From Victivallales bacterium (GTDB lineage: Bacteria; Verrucomicrobiota; Lentisphaeria; Oligosphaerales; Oligosphaeraceae), in contig JAGCSE010000144.1 in the NCBI GenBank assembly GCA_017964325.1, positions 1-50,805 on the forward strand: a stretch of 50,805 bases of DNA. Reading direction: 5' to 3'. Of this stretch, positions 1-8,957 are shown one piece after another; position 1 is the stretch's first letter; each line of letters starts with the position of its first letter. The notes beneath the pieces were generated by a model. It was given only the letters and a program-made list of their open reading frames with translations, made no database searches and was not told where the DNA came from. The position numbers and the translations under genes were made by a program.

Positions 1-1142
1 AGCAGGGCCTGCTCTTTCTCCGCTCTGATGATGCCGAGGCTTGACATCGTCTTCAAGATGCTGGCGGTGAGATTTTCAAGGACGCTCATAGAGGCGAAAA
101 TACCTGCATTCTTGCGGTCTTCCGTAACATAACCGATGCCATGGCCGATGGCGGCGGACGGCGACGCAATGTCGTTGACGCCGTTGGCGATGTCCATGAC
201 GGTCTTGCCGTCCAATATGGCTTTGCCTGCGTCTGGCTGGATGAGACCGTAGAGCGCTTTGGCGATTTCTTCCTTGCCGCAGCCCATAAGTCCCGCGAAG
301 CCAAGGATTTCACCCTTCTTCAATGTGAAGGAGATGTCTTGGAAGAGACCGTTTTTCGTGAGATTGGAAACATCGAGAACGGTGTCGCCGACGGATGATG
401 TGTCTGCTTTGCGCGACTGGTCGATCGTGCGACCGACCATCAATGCGACGAGGCCGTCCTGCGTGATGTCCTTCGTGGCGACCGTTTTGATGAAATGGCC
501 GTCCCGCAGGACGCTGATGCGGTCCGACAGATCGAATATCTCCTTGAGGCGGTGGGAGATGTAGATGACGGTCTTGCCCTGTGCCTTCAGGTTGCGGACG
601 ATGTCGTAGAGCGTATCGACCTCCTGGATATTGAGGGCGGCGGTCGGCTCGTCCAGAATGATGGTGTCGCCGTCCATGGAGAGGGCGTTGGCGATTTCGA
701 CCATCTGCTGCTGGGAGACGGTGAGTTCGGAGGCGGGCGTCGTGGCCTGGATGGCGACGTGCATTTTGTCCAGCAGCTCCTGTGCCTTGGCGTTCATGGT
801 GGCTTTATCGACGAGGCCGCATTTTCCAGGCAGCTGGTGTAGGAAGATGTTTTCGGCAACGGTCAAGTCCGGCATGAGGTTAAGTTCCTGATAGACGATA
901 TTTATGCCAAGTTTCTGCGCATCCGCCACGCTGTTGATTTTCTGTTTGACGCCGTTGACGGTGATTTCGCCGTCGTCTGCGGGATAGAGTCCGCCGAGGA
1001 TTTTCATGACGGTTGACTTGCCGGCTCCATTTTCGCCGATGACCGCATGGATTTCGCCTGGACTGAAGGAAAGGGAGACGTCTTCGAGCGCCTTGACCCC
1101 TCCGAATGTCTTTGTAATGTGTTGTAAAGTGATTTCAGCCAT
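1..1142 (-). CDS. Sugar ABC transporter ATP-binding protein, RbsA/MglA type (C-terminus cut by window edge)
   Basis: The reading frame opens at an ATG on the minus strand at 1142, with an AAGGA ribosome binding site 5-10 bases upstream, and runs off the left edge after about 380 codons. It has the double-nucleotide-binding-domain layout of RbsA/MglA proteins (usually about 500 residues). The first half carries Walker A GENGAGKST, a signature LTVSQQQ and Walker B TIILDEPTAAL. The second half begins with the usual degenerate P-loop GLMGCGKEE and then the conserved GYVTEDRK segment. These proteins sit at the cytoplasmic face and power monosaccharide uptake together with two copies of a permease. 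The partner genes would lie left of the window. A second, complete protein of this family is at 17765. The substrate cannot be told from sequence. Confidence 0.93.
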   Translation of the reverse strand, partial: MAEITLQHITKTFGGVKALEDVSLSFSPGEIHAVIGENGAGKSTVMKILGGLYPADDGEITVNGVKQKINSVADAQKLGINIVYQELNLMPDLTVAENIFLHQLPGKCGLVDKATMNAKAQELLDKMHVAIQATTPASELTVSQQQMVEIANALSMDGDTIILDEPTAALNIQEVDTLYDIVRNLKAQGKTVIYISHRLKEIFDLSDRISVLRDGHFIKTVATKDITQDGLVALMVGRTIDQSRKADTSSVGDTVLDVSNLTKNGLFQDISFTLKKGEILGFAGLMGCGKEEIAKALYGLIQPDAGKAILDGKTVMDIANGVNDIASPSAAIGHGIGYVTEDRKNAGIFASMSVLENLTASILKTMSSLGIIRAEKEQAL

Positions 1143-1387
1143 GTTGCATCCTTGTCGAGATGGAATTAATAGACCGATTTAAAATGCGATATGCAAATTT
1201 ACCTCTTATAAAAGAAAAGGCAAATAAAGTTTTTTAAGGTATGTACTTTAAATATGAACCAATACAAGGAGTTTTTAACGCAGAGCCGGAGGGGGTGACA
1301 AGTTTTTGTTTTCCTAAATTGCATTTAAAATTTATGTTTAATGACAGAAGGGCTTATATTATATCCATAGACGAAAGGATATGTGCC

Positions 1388-2764
1388 ATGCCGATGGAAA
1401 ACAACAGAAACAGACTTATACACGATTTTACCAAAGGGCCTCTGCTGAAGCACCTTGTGTTGTTCGCGCTGCCGTTCATGGCTTCGAACGCGCTCCAAAT
1501 AATGTATTCGATCGTCGATATGATGGTTGTGGGGCATTATGTCGTGAAAAGCGGTTTGGCGGCGGTTGCGGTGGCCAGCCATACGTTCAATCTGATGGTC
1601 ATGCTCTGCGCGGGCACGAGCCAAGGGGGGCAGATCATGCTGTCGCAGATGATCGGTCATGGACAGCGGGAGCGGCTCGGCGAAGCCATCGGCACGCTGT
1701 TTACGGTTTTGCTGGGGGCGGGAGTCGTGGTGACGATGGTTGGCGTCGTGTTCGCACGACAGATTCTGCACTGGTTGAACACGCCGGCGGATGTATTTGA
1801 CGATGCGCTGTCCTACACGCTTGTGTGCAGTTGGGGCGTGGTGTTCGCGTATGGCTACAACATTGTGTCCGCCATCATGCGCGGGCTGGGCGATTCGCGG
1901 CATCCATTCATTTTCATTCTCATCGCCTCCGTCATCAACATCCTGCTCGACCTGCTGTTCGTGGCGTGCTTCCACTGGGGCGTCTTCGGTGCAGGGCTTG
2001 CGACGATTCTCGGCCAGGCGTTTTCATTTTTGTATGCCGTGTGGTTTCTCTATCAGCATCGCGAAGAAACAGGCTTCGATTTCATGCCACACAGTTTCCG
2101 CATTAACAGGCAATGCCTGAAATCATTGCTAAAGCTTGGCCTGCCGCTGGCGTGCCGTTTCAGCATCGTGAATTTCTCCATGCTTTTCGTCATATCCATG
2201 GTCGGATCAGAAGGTTCCGCCGCTCTCGGGACGTTTGGGGCGGGTACGAAACTGGATGATGTGGCGAACAAGATGTCGTTAGGCGTAATGATGGCCCTGA
2301 CGGGAATCGTTGCCCAAAACTATGGCGCCCGTAACTTTTCGCGAATCCGCAAGGCCGTGGGTTATACACTGTTATTAAGCAGCGGGTTCTATGCCGTTTT
2401 CGCCGCCTTGATGTGGTTCTTTCCCGAACAACTGTTCAGCATTTTCACAAGCGACAGCGACATTCTGGATTTAAGCCACACTTTCTCCCATGCAATTATG
2501 TGGACATTCCCTGGACTGCTGCTATTGAAAGGTTCAAATGGTTTTATCCATGGCATCGGACATTCGTGGCTTGGAATGTTTTTGGGCATATTCGACGGTT
2601 TCGTCCTGCGCATTGGATGCAGCTGGTATTTCGGGACGGTCCTTGGCTGGGGGTTCTATGGCTATGTGCTCGGCTATGGCATCGCGCCGTGGGGATCCGC
2701 GTTTCCCGGTATGCTCTATTTCCTGTTCGCACCGTGGGAAAAGCGGAAACTGGCCATCGAATAA
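1388..2764 (+). CDS. MATE family multidrug/cation antiporter
   Basis: A polytopic membrane protein of about 458 residues, the normal size for MATE transporters, with around 12 hydrophobic segments. The N-terminal LLKHLVLFALPFMASNALQ segment and the IVDMMVVGHYV segment are typical of the family, and the two halves are related in pattern. MATE proteins export cationic drugs or metabolites using a proton or sodium gradient. The frame is open from a TTG-like position at 1241, but the start at 1388 is chosen because AAAGGA lies seven bases upstream and the extra N-terminal residues look like untranslated leader. It is divergent from the ABC ATPase at the left edge, with 245 AT-rich bases between them. 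The substrate is unknown. Confidence 0.92.
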   Translation: MPMENNRNRLIHDFTKGPLLKHLVLFALPFMASNALQIMYSIVDMMVVGHYVVKSGLAAVAVASHTFNLMVMLCAGTSQGGQIMLSQMIGHGQRERLGEAIGTLFTVLLGAGVVVTMVGVVFARQILHWLNTPADVFDDALSYTLVCSWGVVFAYGYNIVSAIMRGLGDSRHPFIFILIASVINILLDLLFVACFHWGVFGAGLATILGQAFSFLYAVWFLYQHREETGFDFMPHSFRINRQCLKSLLKLGLPLACRFSIVNFSMLFVISMVGSEGSAALGTFGAGTKLDDVANKMSLGVMMALTGIVAQNYGARNFSRIRKAVGYTLLLSSGFYAVFAALMWFFPEQLFSIFTSDSDILDLSHTFSHAIMWTFPGLLLLKGSNGFIHGIGHSWLGMFLGIFDGFVLRIGCSWYFGTVLGWGFYGYVLGYGIAPWGSAFPGMLYFLFAPWEKRKLAIE

Positions 2765-2983
2765 GACGGTGACATTTACAACAAATGAATGGTAAAAATC
2801 ATATTCAAGATGAAAATTTTTAGAAAAACAAGAATATAAACGATATTGGTATCAAAAATAGGTCTTGTATCTTGATTTCCAAAATTCATATTGCCATTGT
2901 ATGATTTCTGGAAAAGGAAACATTTGCATATAAAAAACGAACAAACTCCTCTTGTCAATTAAAGAGGAAACAAGGAAAGTAAT

Positions 2984-4066
2984 ATGGAGACGAGCAACAT
3001 CCCGACTGTAACCCTTTCAGAAGCAAAGACATTAATATCCTGTTTGGCACATAGGCAGAGCATCCTGTTGTTGTCGGCCCCGGGTGTCGGCAAATCCGAT
3101 GCCGTACGACAGGCGGCCGACGAAGCGGGGCTGGAATGCAAGTCGCTTCTGGGGACGCAAATCGCTCCGGAGGATGTCAGCGGCATCCCGCGGATTGTCG
3201 GCGAACGTTCCGTGTTCTGCCCGCCGAGGATTCTCCTTCCTGAGGAGCCAAAGCCGTTCTGCCTGTTTCTCGACGAGCTGCCCGCCTGTTCGCCGGATAT
3301 CCAGAAAGCGTTCTATTCGTTGCTGTTGGAGAGGCGACTTGGGGAACATAAGCTGCCTGAAGGGACATGGGTCGTGGCGGCGGGCAACCGTGCGGAGGAC
3401 CGTTCATTGGTCAGAACTTTGTCGGCCGCCCTTGTGAACCGCGTTCTGATCCTGCAAGTGAAGGTTGACGTGCACGAATGGGTCGCATGGGCGTACAAGG
3501 CGGGAGTGCGGTCGGACATCATTTCGTACATTTTGTTCAATCCGATGGCGTTGCAGCGTGAGATTCCCGCGCTTCCGGTTCCTTTTTCAACGCCGCGCGC
3601 GTGGGCGTCTTTGGCGCAGGCGCTGAATCTTGTCGAGGCACAGGGCAAACTGAACCAGAAATTGCTTGAGACGATGGCATACGGCTGCGTTTCCGCAGAG
3701 GACGCGGGGATGTACGCCGCCTTCGTGAATTTCCGTACGGACAATCGGGTTATCATGAGAGTCATGAACAATATCGAAGAACTGCCGTCGCGCGATGACG
3801 ATACGACAGCGGTTAAGCGCAACGCCATACTCCAGAGCATTCACAATTTGGTGTCGAGCGGATTGATGGACAAGGATTTCATGGAAGTTGACGGTGTGAA
3901 AATACAGACATGCTTCACACAGGAGAATGTCTGTAATTTACTGGTTGCCTTGAATCCGGAGGAGCGTGTCATGATGCTTCTGGGATGCGTTGAGACATGG
4001 GGGAAGCTGGGCGCGGACGACATCATCCTTGAGGAATACAAGAAGTTGGTAGGTGCGTTGTTATGA
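2984..4066 (+). CDS. MoxR-type AAA+ ATPase
   Basis: A 360-residue AAA+ ATPase with Walker A APGVGKSD (residues 32-39) and Walker B LFLDELP (94-100), followed by a sensor region VVAAGNRAED. This arrangement, including the NPMALQREIPALPVPFSTPRAW segment expected of the lid region, fits MoxR-like ATPases that remodel partner proteins together with VWA-domain proteins. The next gene, which overlaps by four bases (ATGA at 4063-4066), encodes exactly such a VWA protein, so the two are almost certainly co-translated partners. The start is fixed by AAGGAAAG at 2972-2979. A short stem (CCTCTT/AAGAGG, 2948-2967) lies just ahead of that site. The 219-base upstream gap is AT-rich and probably holds the promoter for the five-gene operon. 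Confidence 0.88.
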   Translation: METSNIPTVTLSEAKTLISCLAHRQSILLLSAPGVGKSDAVRQAADEAGLECKSLLGTQIAPEDVSGIPRIVGERSVFCPPRILLPEEPKPFCLFLDELPACSPDIQKAFYSLLLERRLGEHKLPEGTWVVAAGNRAEDRSLVRTLSAALVNRVLILQVKVDVHEWVAWAYKAGVRSDIISYILFNPMALQREIPALPVPFSTPRAWASLAQALNLVEAQGKLNQKLLETMAYGCVSAEDAGMYAAFVNFRTDNRVIMRVMNNIEELPSRDDDTTAVKRNAILQSIHNLVSSGLMDKDFMEVDGVKIQTCFTQENVCNLLVALNPEERVMMLLGCVETWGKLGADDIILEEYKKLVGALL

Positions 4067-5607
4067 CGAATATGGATTTAGAACGCAAGCTAGCCGCCGC
4101 CATTCTCATGCTCAAGGCGAAATTTCCTTTCCATGCCGATTTGCTTGCCCATGCCAAAATCGCCTTGGATGACCGAATCCGCACGGCGTGTGTATTTCCA
4201 TCGGGCAGGATTCTGCTGTCGCCTACGTTCATTAAGAATATGACCCATGCCGAAGTGGCGTTCATCATCGAGCATGAGATATATCATATATATTATAAAA
4301 CAAATGATCGTTCCAAGCTGTTTTACGATCAATGGGTGGCCAATGTGGCCCATGATTTGATTATCAACGGGGAACTGGTTGAAAGGTTCGGTTTCACAAG
4401 ACCGCCGAATGGTGGACTTCACTGGCCGGATTACAAGGCTTCAGTTGATTTCTTGAAAAGGCAGGATATTGTTCATGGAGATTTCAAGCCCATCAAGGAT
4501 TATTCTTTTGAGGAGATGGTGGCGTTGTTGACCGCTTTCAGGAAAAACATCTGCAAGCTTCCCAAGAGCATCTTAAACGCTCTTGCGGATGCGGTTGATT
4601 TTCCATGCGAGGGGAATATTGAGGAAAAGGCGGAGGAATCGCCGAGCGGCGGCGTCTGGGATGCGCTTGACCAATGGTCGCCAGACAAGTCCGAAAGCGA
4701 GGCGGATGATCATGAAAAGACAGATGGGTCATCCACGTCAGTCGAAGACGAATCTTCAGATTCTTTGAGCAGGGAGGAGAAAATTCAGCAGAAATGGATT
4801 GGGGCATTGTTCAGCGGAGATGCCAAGAGTATTCAGGACGAGTTGGAGATGTTTCCGTCCGAATCGCCGTTGAGCATCGCCAAGGCGGAGCAGAAAATGA
4901 AGGATTTGGTACGTGAGGTGGCCGCGCGGAAGGAGGCCATTGACATTAGCGCGGAAATGGCGAAGCAGTTGCAGAATGTTGATTCTGGCCAGATGTGGGG
5001 CCAAGGCCAAGGAGCCGGAGCCAATATGGCGGGTTTTTGGAATGTGCAGATTCTGCGTGGAAATTACAGCGATTCGTGGGAGATGGCGTTGCAGGCGTGG
5101 ATTGACGAATCGGCTCCGCCGATGCGTTCCTGGGCGCGCGCCTCGCGGCGCGGTGCGGAGCGCACGGATGTCGTGCTGCCGGGGAGAAATCACATTGTTG
5201 AAGGATGGATGCTGAACATCGTGCTGGATGTCAGTGGCTCCATGTGGGATGTGCTGCCTGTCGTGCTGGGGCATATCCAGGCGTTTGGCATATCTTCCGG
5301 CGTAAAACGCGTGCGTCTGGTCGAGTCCGTGGAAGAATGCCGCATCGACAATATCATGGACATTTCGGAGTTGAGCCAATACAAAATGCCTTTGGCCGAC
5401 GGCAGCGACTTGTGCCCCTGTATGTTGAAATTGGCGGAAGATCCTTCTGTCCAATCTGTTTTGATCTTGACGGACGGATATATTGATTATCCTTCTGCGG
5501 AGGAGATACCATACGATGTGGTGTGGGGATTGACGGAGATGGCTCCTGAAGATTTTCCAGCCGACTACGGAATCAAGATTGCAGTCCGTGTTGAATCCGA
5601 TGATTGA
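4063..5607 (+). CDS. DUF2201-type putative metallopeptidase with C-terminal VWA-like domain
   Basis: A protein of 514 residues. The N-terminal part resembles the DUF2201 putative metallopeptidase domain and holds an intact HExxH zinc-protease motif, HEIYH at residues 71-75. The middle (about 190-320) is acidic and Ser/Glu-rich, followed by a helical stretch. The C-terminal part is VWA-like with the metal-site motif DVSGS at 389-393 and a later ILTDGY segment. Families with this layout usually pair with a MoxR ATPase, as here: the start codon overlaps the stop of the ATPase gene. Whether the HExxH site is catalytic or only structural is unknown. The three FGE-like genes follow after 25 bases, which suggests that this ATPase/VWA pair acts on or with those proteins. 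That last step is inference. Confidence 0.85.
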   Translation: MTNMDLERKLAAAILMLKAKFPFHADLLAHAKIALDDRIRTACVFPSGRILLSPTFIKNMTHAEVAFIIEHEIYHIYYKTNDRSKLFYDQWVANVAHDLIINGELVERFGFTRPPNGGLHWPDYKASVDFLKRQDIVHGDFKPIKDYSFEEMVALLTAFRKNICKLPKSILNALADAVDFPCEGNIEEKAEESPSGGVWDALDQWSPDKSESEADDHEKTDGSSTSVEDESSDSLSREEKIQQKWIGALFSGDAKSIQDELEMFPSESPLSIAKAEQKMKDLVREVAARKEAIDISAEMAKQLQNVDSGQMWGQGQGAGANMAGFWNVQILRGNYSDSWEMALQAWIDESAPPMRSWARASRRGAERTDVVLPGRNHIVEGWMLNIVLDVSGSMWDVLPVVLGHIQAFGISSGVKRVRLVESVEECRIDNIMDISELSQYKMPLADGSDLCPCMLKLAEDPSVQSVLILTDGYIDYPSAEEIPYDVVWGLTEMAPEDFPADYGIKIAVRVESDD

Positions 5608-5632
5608 AGCGTTGCCGCGGGGAAAATGAAAT

Positions 5633-7306
5633 ATGTCGTACATTGATGAAATCTGCGGTTATCTGCTGATAAGGGGGTATGTCACCAGGGAGGAAGTCTC
5701 GAAGCTGATGAAAGGGCTGGGAGAGCCGTCGGAGGCATTGTTTGAAAATTACGATGAATACGAATATGATAAATGGGTTGCAGAAGAGGAAGAAAGAGAG
5801 GAAGAGGAGCGTGTACACCCTGAGGTAGTTTCCACGGGAGGGGGGAGGCCTATTTCAAGAAGACGGAGGGGCAAATTTGGAGGTCGTCGCACCAGCGGCG
5901 GAAACAATGTGAAGATAACCGCCCCCGAACTTGATGCGAAGCTTCCGACGATGGATTTGGGGGCGAAGCTGAAGGATTTTCTGTCGTTGCTGCAATGGCT
6001 GGATGGAATCGGCGGGAAGGAGTCCAATTGGTCATGGGAGTCGTTTGTCCAGGAGACGGACAAATTCTACGAGATGGCGCAGGATGGATTGACGAGGATG
6101 CTGAAATGCAAGAATGACAAAGAGATAAAGCATCATGTTGATTTATTGATGTTGTATTGTGAACAGTCATCGTTGCTTCCGGATGTCCTAGATGGATACG
6201 TGGGGGCCGTCGTCGCGGCCTTCAATTCTGAGATGGGCGATTATGTTGCAACGAAATGGACGGTCAACAAGCATTCGTGGATCTATCGTCATCCGAATAT
6301 CCGCACCATGAAGCGTGCGGTCATCGTCCACAATCGTCTGCGTCACGCTTTGGTCAGCTGTCTGAAAGAGGGAATGTTCGATTCCAATACGGACGAGAAG
6401 CCTGAATCCAAATTTGGCGCGAATAAGCAGACGAGGTTGGAATCGGATTCCTATACGGTGGTTGATTTAACGACAGGAGATGTCAAATACAGTGCCATTC
6501 CCCCGAATTTGAACGACGACAGGTGCCGTACAACGAAGCTGTGGCTGAGGAAGATCCCCAAGGGGCGCTTTGTCATGGGGTCGCCGGAGGACGAGGTGGG
6601 ACATAACGATTATGAGACAAGCCACGATGTCGAGTTGACGCAGGATTTCTACATCGGCGTATTTCAATGCACTCAAAAACAGTGGGAGCTGGTCATGGGG
6701 GACAATCCATCCGAATACAAAGGCGTCTGCCGTCCCGTGGAAAATGTCTCTTACGACATGATTCGCGGTATGAAGGTTGGCACGGGCTGGCCTGCAAACG
6801 GCCATGCCGTGGATGGTTTGTCTTTCATGGGCAGGTTGCGGGAGATGACGGGGCTTATATTTGATTTGCCGACGGAGGCGCAATGGGAGTACGCCTGCCG
6901 TGCAGGCACTGAAACTGCCCTCAATTCGGGTATGAACTTGACATCAACATTTTTGGATGTAAACATAAATGAACTGGGAAGGTATTACTACAATCAGCGC
7001 GATGGAAAGGGCGGATTTTCGGAACACACGAAGGTCGGCTGCTATATGCCGAACGGGTGGGGCCTGTATGATATGCATGGAAACGTGTGGGAATGGTGCT
7101 TGGACTGGTATGGCGAATATGGAACATCGGCGGTGACGGATCCAGTCGGACCAAATGTAGGCTCGTACCGCAGATGTCGCGGAGGCTCGTGGCGCAACCT
7201 TGTGGAGTGTTGCCGTTCGGCGTACCGCTACAGCAACGATCCATCATACTGCGGCTACTGGGGCAACGGCCTCGGTTTCCGCGTTGTCTGCCTGTCCTCA
7301 AGCTGA
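5633..7306 (+). CDS. FGE-sulfatase/C-type-lectin-like domain protein, tandem copy 1
   Basis: A 557-residue protein in four parts. First is an N-terminal module MSYIDEICGYLL...REEVSKLMKGL (1-35). Next is a linker that is acidic and Tyr/Glu-rich, then Arg/Gly-rich (36-98). A conserved central domain of unknown family follows (about 99-265, with a WTVNKHSWIYRHP motif). Last is an FGE-sulfatase (SUMF1-like) domain from about 302, with KGRFVMGSP, LPTEAQWEYACRAG, GNVWEWC and RGGSW...CRSA.R...GFR. The two cysteines that FGE enzymes use at the GGS-x-C site are not in the expected places, so formylglycine-generating activity is unlikely and a ligand-binding C-type-lectin-fold role is more plausible. 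It has two close paralogs immediately downstream. The ribosome binding site is weak (GGGGAA) compared with copies 2 and 3. Confidence 0.86.
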   Translation: MSYIDEICGYLLIRGYVTREEVSKLMKGLGEPSEALFENYDEYEYDKWVAEEEEREEEERVHPEVVSTGGGRPISRRRRGKFGGRRTSGGNNVKITAPELDAKLPTMDLGAKLKDFLSLLQWLDGIGGKESNWSWESFVQETDKFYEMAQDGLTRMLKCKNDKEIKHHVDLLMLYCEQSSLLPDVLDGYVGAVVAAFNSEMGDYVATKWTVNKHSWIYRHPNIRTMKRAVIVHNRLRHALVSCLKEGMFDSNTDEKPESKFGANKQTRLESDSYTVVDLTTGDVKYSAIPPNLNDDRCRTTKLWLRKIPKGRFVMGSPEDEVGHNDYETSHDVELTQDFYIGVFQCTQKQWELVMGDNPSEYKGVCRPVENVSYDMIRGMKVGTGWPANGHAVDGLSFMGRLREMTGLIFDLPTEAQWEYACRAGTETALNSGMNLTSTFLDVNINELGRYYYNQRDGKGGFSEHTKVGCYMPNGWGLYDMHGNVWEWCLDWYGEYGTSAVTDPVGPNVGSYRRCRGGSWRNLVECCRSAYRYSNDPSYCGYWGNGLGFRVVCLSSS

Positions 7307-7342
7307 AGATTTTTTCCTGTTTTGTCATAAGGAGGATGAAAT

Positions 7343-8923
7343 ATGTCATACATTGATGAAATCTGCGGTTATCTGCTGGATAGAGGATATGTCACCAGGG
7401 AGGAAGTCTCGAAGCTGATGAAAGGGCTGAGGGAGCCGTCGGCGACATTGTTTGACAATAACGATGAATATGCCAGATGGGTTGCGGAGGAGGAGGAAAG
7501 GGAGGAGGAGGAGCGTGTACACCCTGAAGTAGTTCCTGCGGGAGGAGGGAGGCCTGTTTCGAGAAGACGTGGGGGCAGGTTTGGAGGTCGTCGCACCAGC
7601 GGCGGAAACAATGTGAAGATTACCGCTCCCGAACTTGATGCAAAGCTTCCGACGATGGAATTGGGGCCAAAGCTGAAGGATTTTCTGACGTTGCTGCAAT
7701 GGCTGGACGGGACCGGCGGGAATGAGTCCAACTGGTCATGGGAGTCGTTTGTTCAGGAGACGGACAAATTTTACGAGATGGCGCAGGATGGATTGACGGG
7801 GATACTGAAGGGCAAGAATGGCAAAGAGGTAAAGCGTCATGTTGATTTATTGATGTTGTATTGCGATCAATTGTTGCTTCTGCCGAATGTTCTGAATGGA
7901 TATGTGGGGCCCGTCGTCGCGGCCTTCAATTCTGAGATGGGCGACTATGTTGCGACGGAATGGACGGTCAACAAGCATTCGTGGATCTATCGTCATCCGA
8001 ATATCCGCACCATGAAGCGTGCGGTCATCGTCCACAATCGTCTGCGTCACGCTTTGGTCAGTTATCTGAAAGAGGGAATGTTCGATTCCTATCTGGTGGT
8101 TGATTTGACAACGGGGACTTTCAGCTACAGCGCTTCTCCGCCGAAAATGGGCGATGACAAATGCCGCACGATAGAGCTGTGGCTGAAGAAGATACCCAAA
8201 GGGCACTTTGTCATGGGGTCGCCTGAAAGCGAGATAGGACATGACGATGATGAGACAAGACACGAAGTCGAGTTGACACAGGATTTCTTCATCGGCGTGT
8301 TTCCGTGCACTCAAATGCAGTGGGAGCTGGTCATGGGGGACAATCCGTCCATTTGCAAAGGCGATTGCCGTCCCGTGGAAAATGTCTCTTACGACATGAT
8401 TCGCGGTGACAATCATTGGTCTTCACGTGGAAATATGGTGGATGGTTCATCCTTCATGGGGAGGTTGCGGGAGATGACGGGGCTTATATTCGACCTGCCG
8501 ACGGAGGCGCAGTGGGAGTACGCCTGCCGCGCCGGAACGACGACCTCCCTTAACTCCGGGAAGAATATGATTTCAGAACTATCGGATCCCGATCTGGACG
8601 GAATGGGAAGGTATGGCAACAATCGGTCAAATGGCAAAGGATGGAGCACTCACGTAACAGTCGGCAGCTACAAGTCGAATGAATGGGGGCTGTACGATAT
8701 GCATGGAAATGTGTGGGAATGGTGTCTGGACTATTATGGCGACTATGGAAAGGTTGCCGTAACGGATCCAATTAGGTTTGATGAAGACAAATTTCATGTG
8801 ATACGCGGTGGCTGTTGGAATAGTCCTGCGTGTGCCTGTCGTTCGGCGAAGCGTGCCATTTCCTACGCATGCGTAGGATCCTATGACACAGGTTTCCGCG
8901 TTGTCTGCCTGCCCTCAAGCTGA
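7343..8923 (+). CDS. FGE-sulfatase/C-type-lectin-like domain protein, tandem copy 2
   Basis: A 526-residue paralog of its two neighbours with the same order: N-terminal MSYIDEICGYLL module, acidic Glu-rich then Arg/Gly-rich linker, conserved central domain, C-terminal FGE-like domain. It lacks about 20 residues present in copy 1 between the central domain and the FGE domain (after KEGMFDS). Its C-terminus is the most divergent of the three: the frame RGG.W......CRSA.R......GFRVV is kept, but nearly every residue between those anchors differs from copies 1 and 3. It starts at an ATG with a strong AAGGAGG site, 36 bases after copy 1. The short leader before the start resembles the leader of copy 3, so the duplication included the ribosome binding region. 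It is expected to be cytoplasmic; no signal peptide is seen. Confidence 0.86.
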   Translation: MSYIDEICGYLLDRGYVTREEVSKLMKGLREPSATLFDNNDEYARWVAEEEEREEEERVHPEVVPAGGGRPVSRRRGGRFGGRRTSGGNNVKITAPELDAKLPTMELGPKLKDFLTLLQWLDGTGGNESNWSWESFVQETDKFYEMAQDGLTGILKGKNGKEVKRHVDLLMLYCDQLLLLPNVLNGYVGPVVAAFNSEMGDYVATEWTVNKHSWIYRHPNIRTMKRAVIVHNRLRHALVSYLKEGMFDSYLVVDLTTGTFSYSASPPKMGDDKCRTIELWLKKIPKGHFVMGSPESEIGHDDDETRHEVELTQDFFIGVFPCTQMQWELVMGDNPSICKGDCRPVENVSYDMIRGDNHWSSRGNMVDGSSFMGRLREMTGLIFDLPTEAQWEYACRAGTTTSLNSGKNMISELSDPDLDGMGRYGNNRSNGKGWSTHVTVGSYKSNEWGLYDMHGNVWEWCLDYYGDYGKVAVTDPIRFDEDKFHVIRGGCWNSPACACRSAKRAISYACVGSYDTGFRVVCLPSS

Positions 8924-8957
8924 TGTTTTTTTCCGTTTTGTCGCAAGGAGGGTGAAA

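Noticed and set aside
1241..1387. N-terminal extension of the MATE transporter
   Set aside because: The extra residues are not membrane-like or conserved in style, and a good ribosome binding site directly precedes 1388.
4756..5643. Long minus-strand frame (295 codons) across the VWA gene
   Set aside because: It is a His/Arg-rich shadow of the DUF2201/VWA gene and shows no family motif.
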